From assembly GCF_008993995.1 (NCBI RefSeq), contig NZ_BKNN01000016.1, forward strand, positions 1-53,704: a stretch of 53,704 bases of DNA. Direction: 5' to 3'. Shown piece by piece: positions 53,548 to 53,704 of this stretch. Positions within the stretch are counted from its first letter, which is position 1. Every line of letters begins with the position of its first letter. This stretch comes from Acinetobacter brisouii (lineage in GTDB: Bacteria > Pseudomonadota > Gammaproteobacteria > Pseudomonadales > Moraxellaceae). The notes beneath the pieces are model-generated. The model made no database searches. It was given only the letters and a program-made list of their open reading frames with translations, and was not told the DNA's origin. A program made the translations under genes and the position numbers.

Positions 53548-53704
53548 GGCTTTGTTGCACAAAGATTTAAAAACTATGATTTCCCATATCTACTCAAATT
53601 TAAGTGACAACTCGGGTGTGAGGTCTGCCTAAATCGGTAAATCTATTTAATACTGCCACTCGTGCATGAATCTCATTGACTTGGCTTTGAAAGTTTCTCG
53701 CACT
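53547..53704 (-). mobile_element. IS5-family insertion sequence, 3' end, cut by the window edge
   Basis: GGGCTTTGTTGCACAAA at about 53547-53563 is a typical terminal inverted repeat of IS5-type elements. Immediately inside is the end of a transposase gene on the minus strand. The other end and target duplication lie outside the window. Confidence 0.8.
53600..53704 (-). CDS. C-terminal part of an IS5-family transposase
   Basis: The minus-strand frame enters from the right edge and ends at TAA, encoding 34 residues: SARNFQSQVNEIHARV, then AVLNRFTDLGRPHTRVVT. The QVNEIHARVAVLNRFT and LGRPHTR segments are typical of the extreme C-terminus of IS5-group (ISL2/IS1031-like) DDE transposases. The N-terminal and catalytic parts are outside the window, so completeness cannot be judged. 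Confidence 0.78.
   Translation of the reverse strand, partial: SARNFQSQVNEIHARVAVLNRFTDLGRPHTRVVT

Overview
The window reads as chromosomal DNA of an Acinetobacter-like gammaproteobacterium (Moraxellaceae). It is moderately AT-rich and densely coded, with mostly short intergenic gaps. The protein sequences and gene order (murG-murC-ddl-ftsQ-ftsA-ftsZ-lpxC-dciA, glmM-pdxH-recJ, a gal cluster beside a double-HTH LysR regulator) suit Acinetobacter. The genus call is an inference from recognisable proteins; no rRNA or tRNA gene is present to confirm it.

Layout. (1) 1-3766, minus strand: the uric-acid/allantoin genes puuE, uraD and uraH, then an OprD-type porin. (2) 4012-9556: a ribosome-associated HPF/RaiA-like protein, an ankyrin/outer-membrane-protein/dsbD operon, an esterase-like protein whose nucleophile is Cys, a DUF2147 protein and an ArsC/YffB-type protein. 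(3) 9650-9812, minus strand: an apparently undescribed RNA gene with eight GGA motifs and a terminator, resembling the RsmX/Y/Z-CsrB class of CsrA-sequestering RNAs. (4) 9907-14666: xthA, pyrE, an AT-rich unknown gene, a DUF3565 protein, gshB and a PhyH-like dioxygenase. (5) 14823-23466: the distal division and cell-wall cluster with lpxC and dciA. (6) 23583-29647: an M23 peptidase, aceE-aceF and a small membrane protein. (7) 29812-36872: a gallate/4-oxalomesaconate catabolic island (galB, galC, galD, tandem-HTH LysR regulator, AAHS-type transporter, OprB porin) without a ring-cleavage dioxygenase in view. (8) 36950-38760: a yybP-ykoY manganese riboswitch ahead of a GDT1/MneA-type exporter, then an ODP/MBL-fold protein. 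(9) 38884-44188: guaB, glmM, pdxH, recJ. (10) 44229-50238: a small porin, prfB with its programmed +1 frameshift, waaA, rsmE, an MscS channel and a DUF805 protein. (11) 50401-53704: acs interrupted by a one-base insertion, a NarL-type response regulator of the CrbR/ErdR kind, and the end of an IS5-family element.

How the parts fit together. Two catabolic islands each have their own porin: purine breakdown (OprD) and aromatic-acid breakdown (OprB plus importer plus dedicated LysR regulator). The rest is mostly housekeeping: peptidoglycan precursors and septation, lipid A and Kdo transfer, pyruvate dehydrogenase, GMP and UDP-GlcNAc synthesis, glutathione, and DNA repair. Regulation readable from sequence comprises the manganese riboswitch, the RF2 autoregulatory frameshift, the GGA-rich sRNA candidate, and a probable acetate regulator next to acs.
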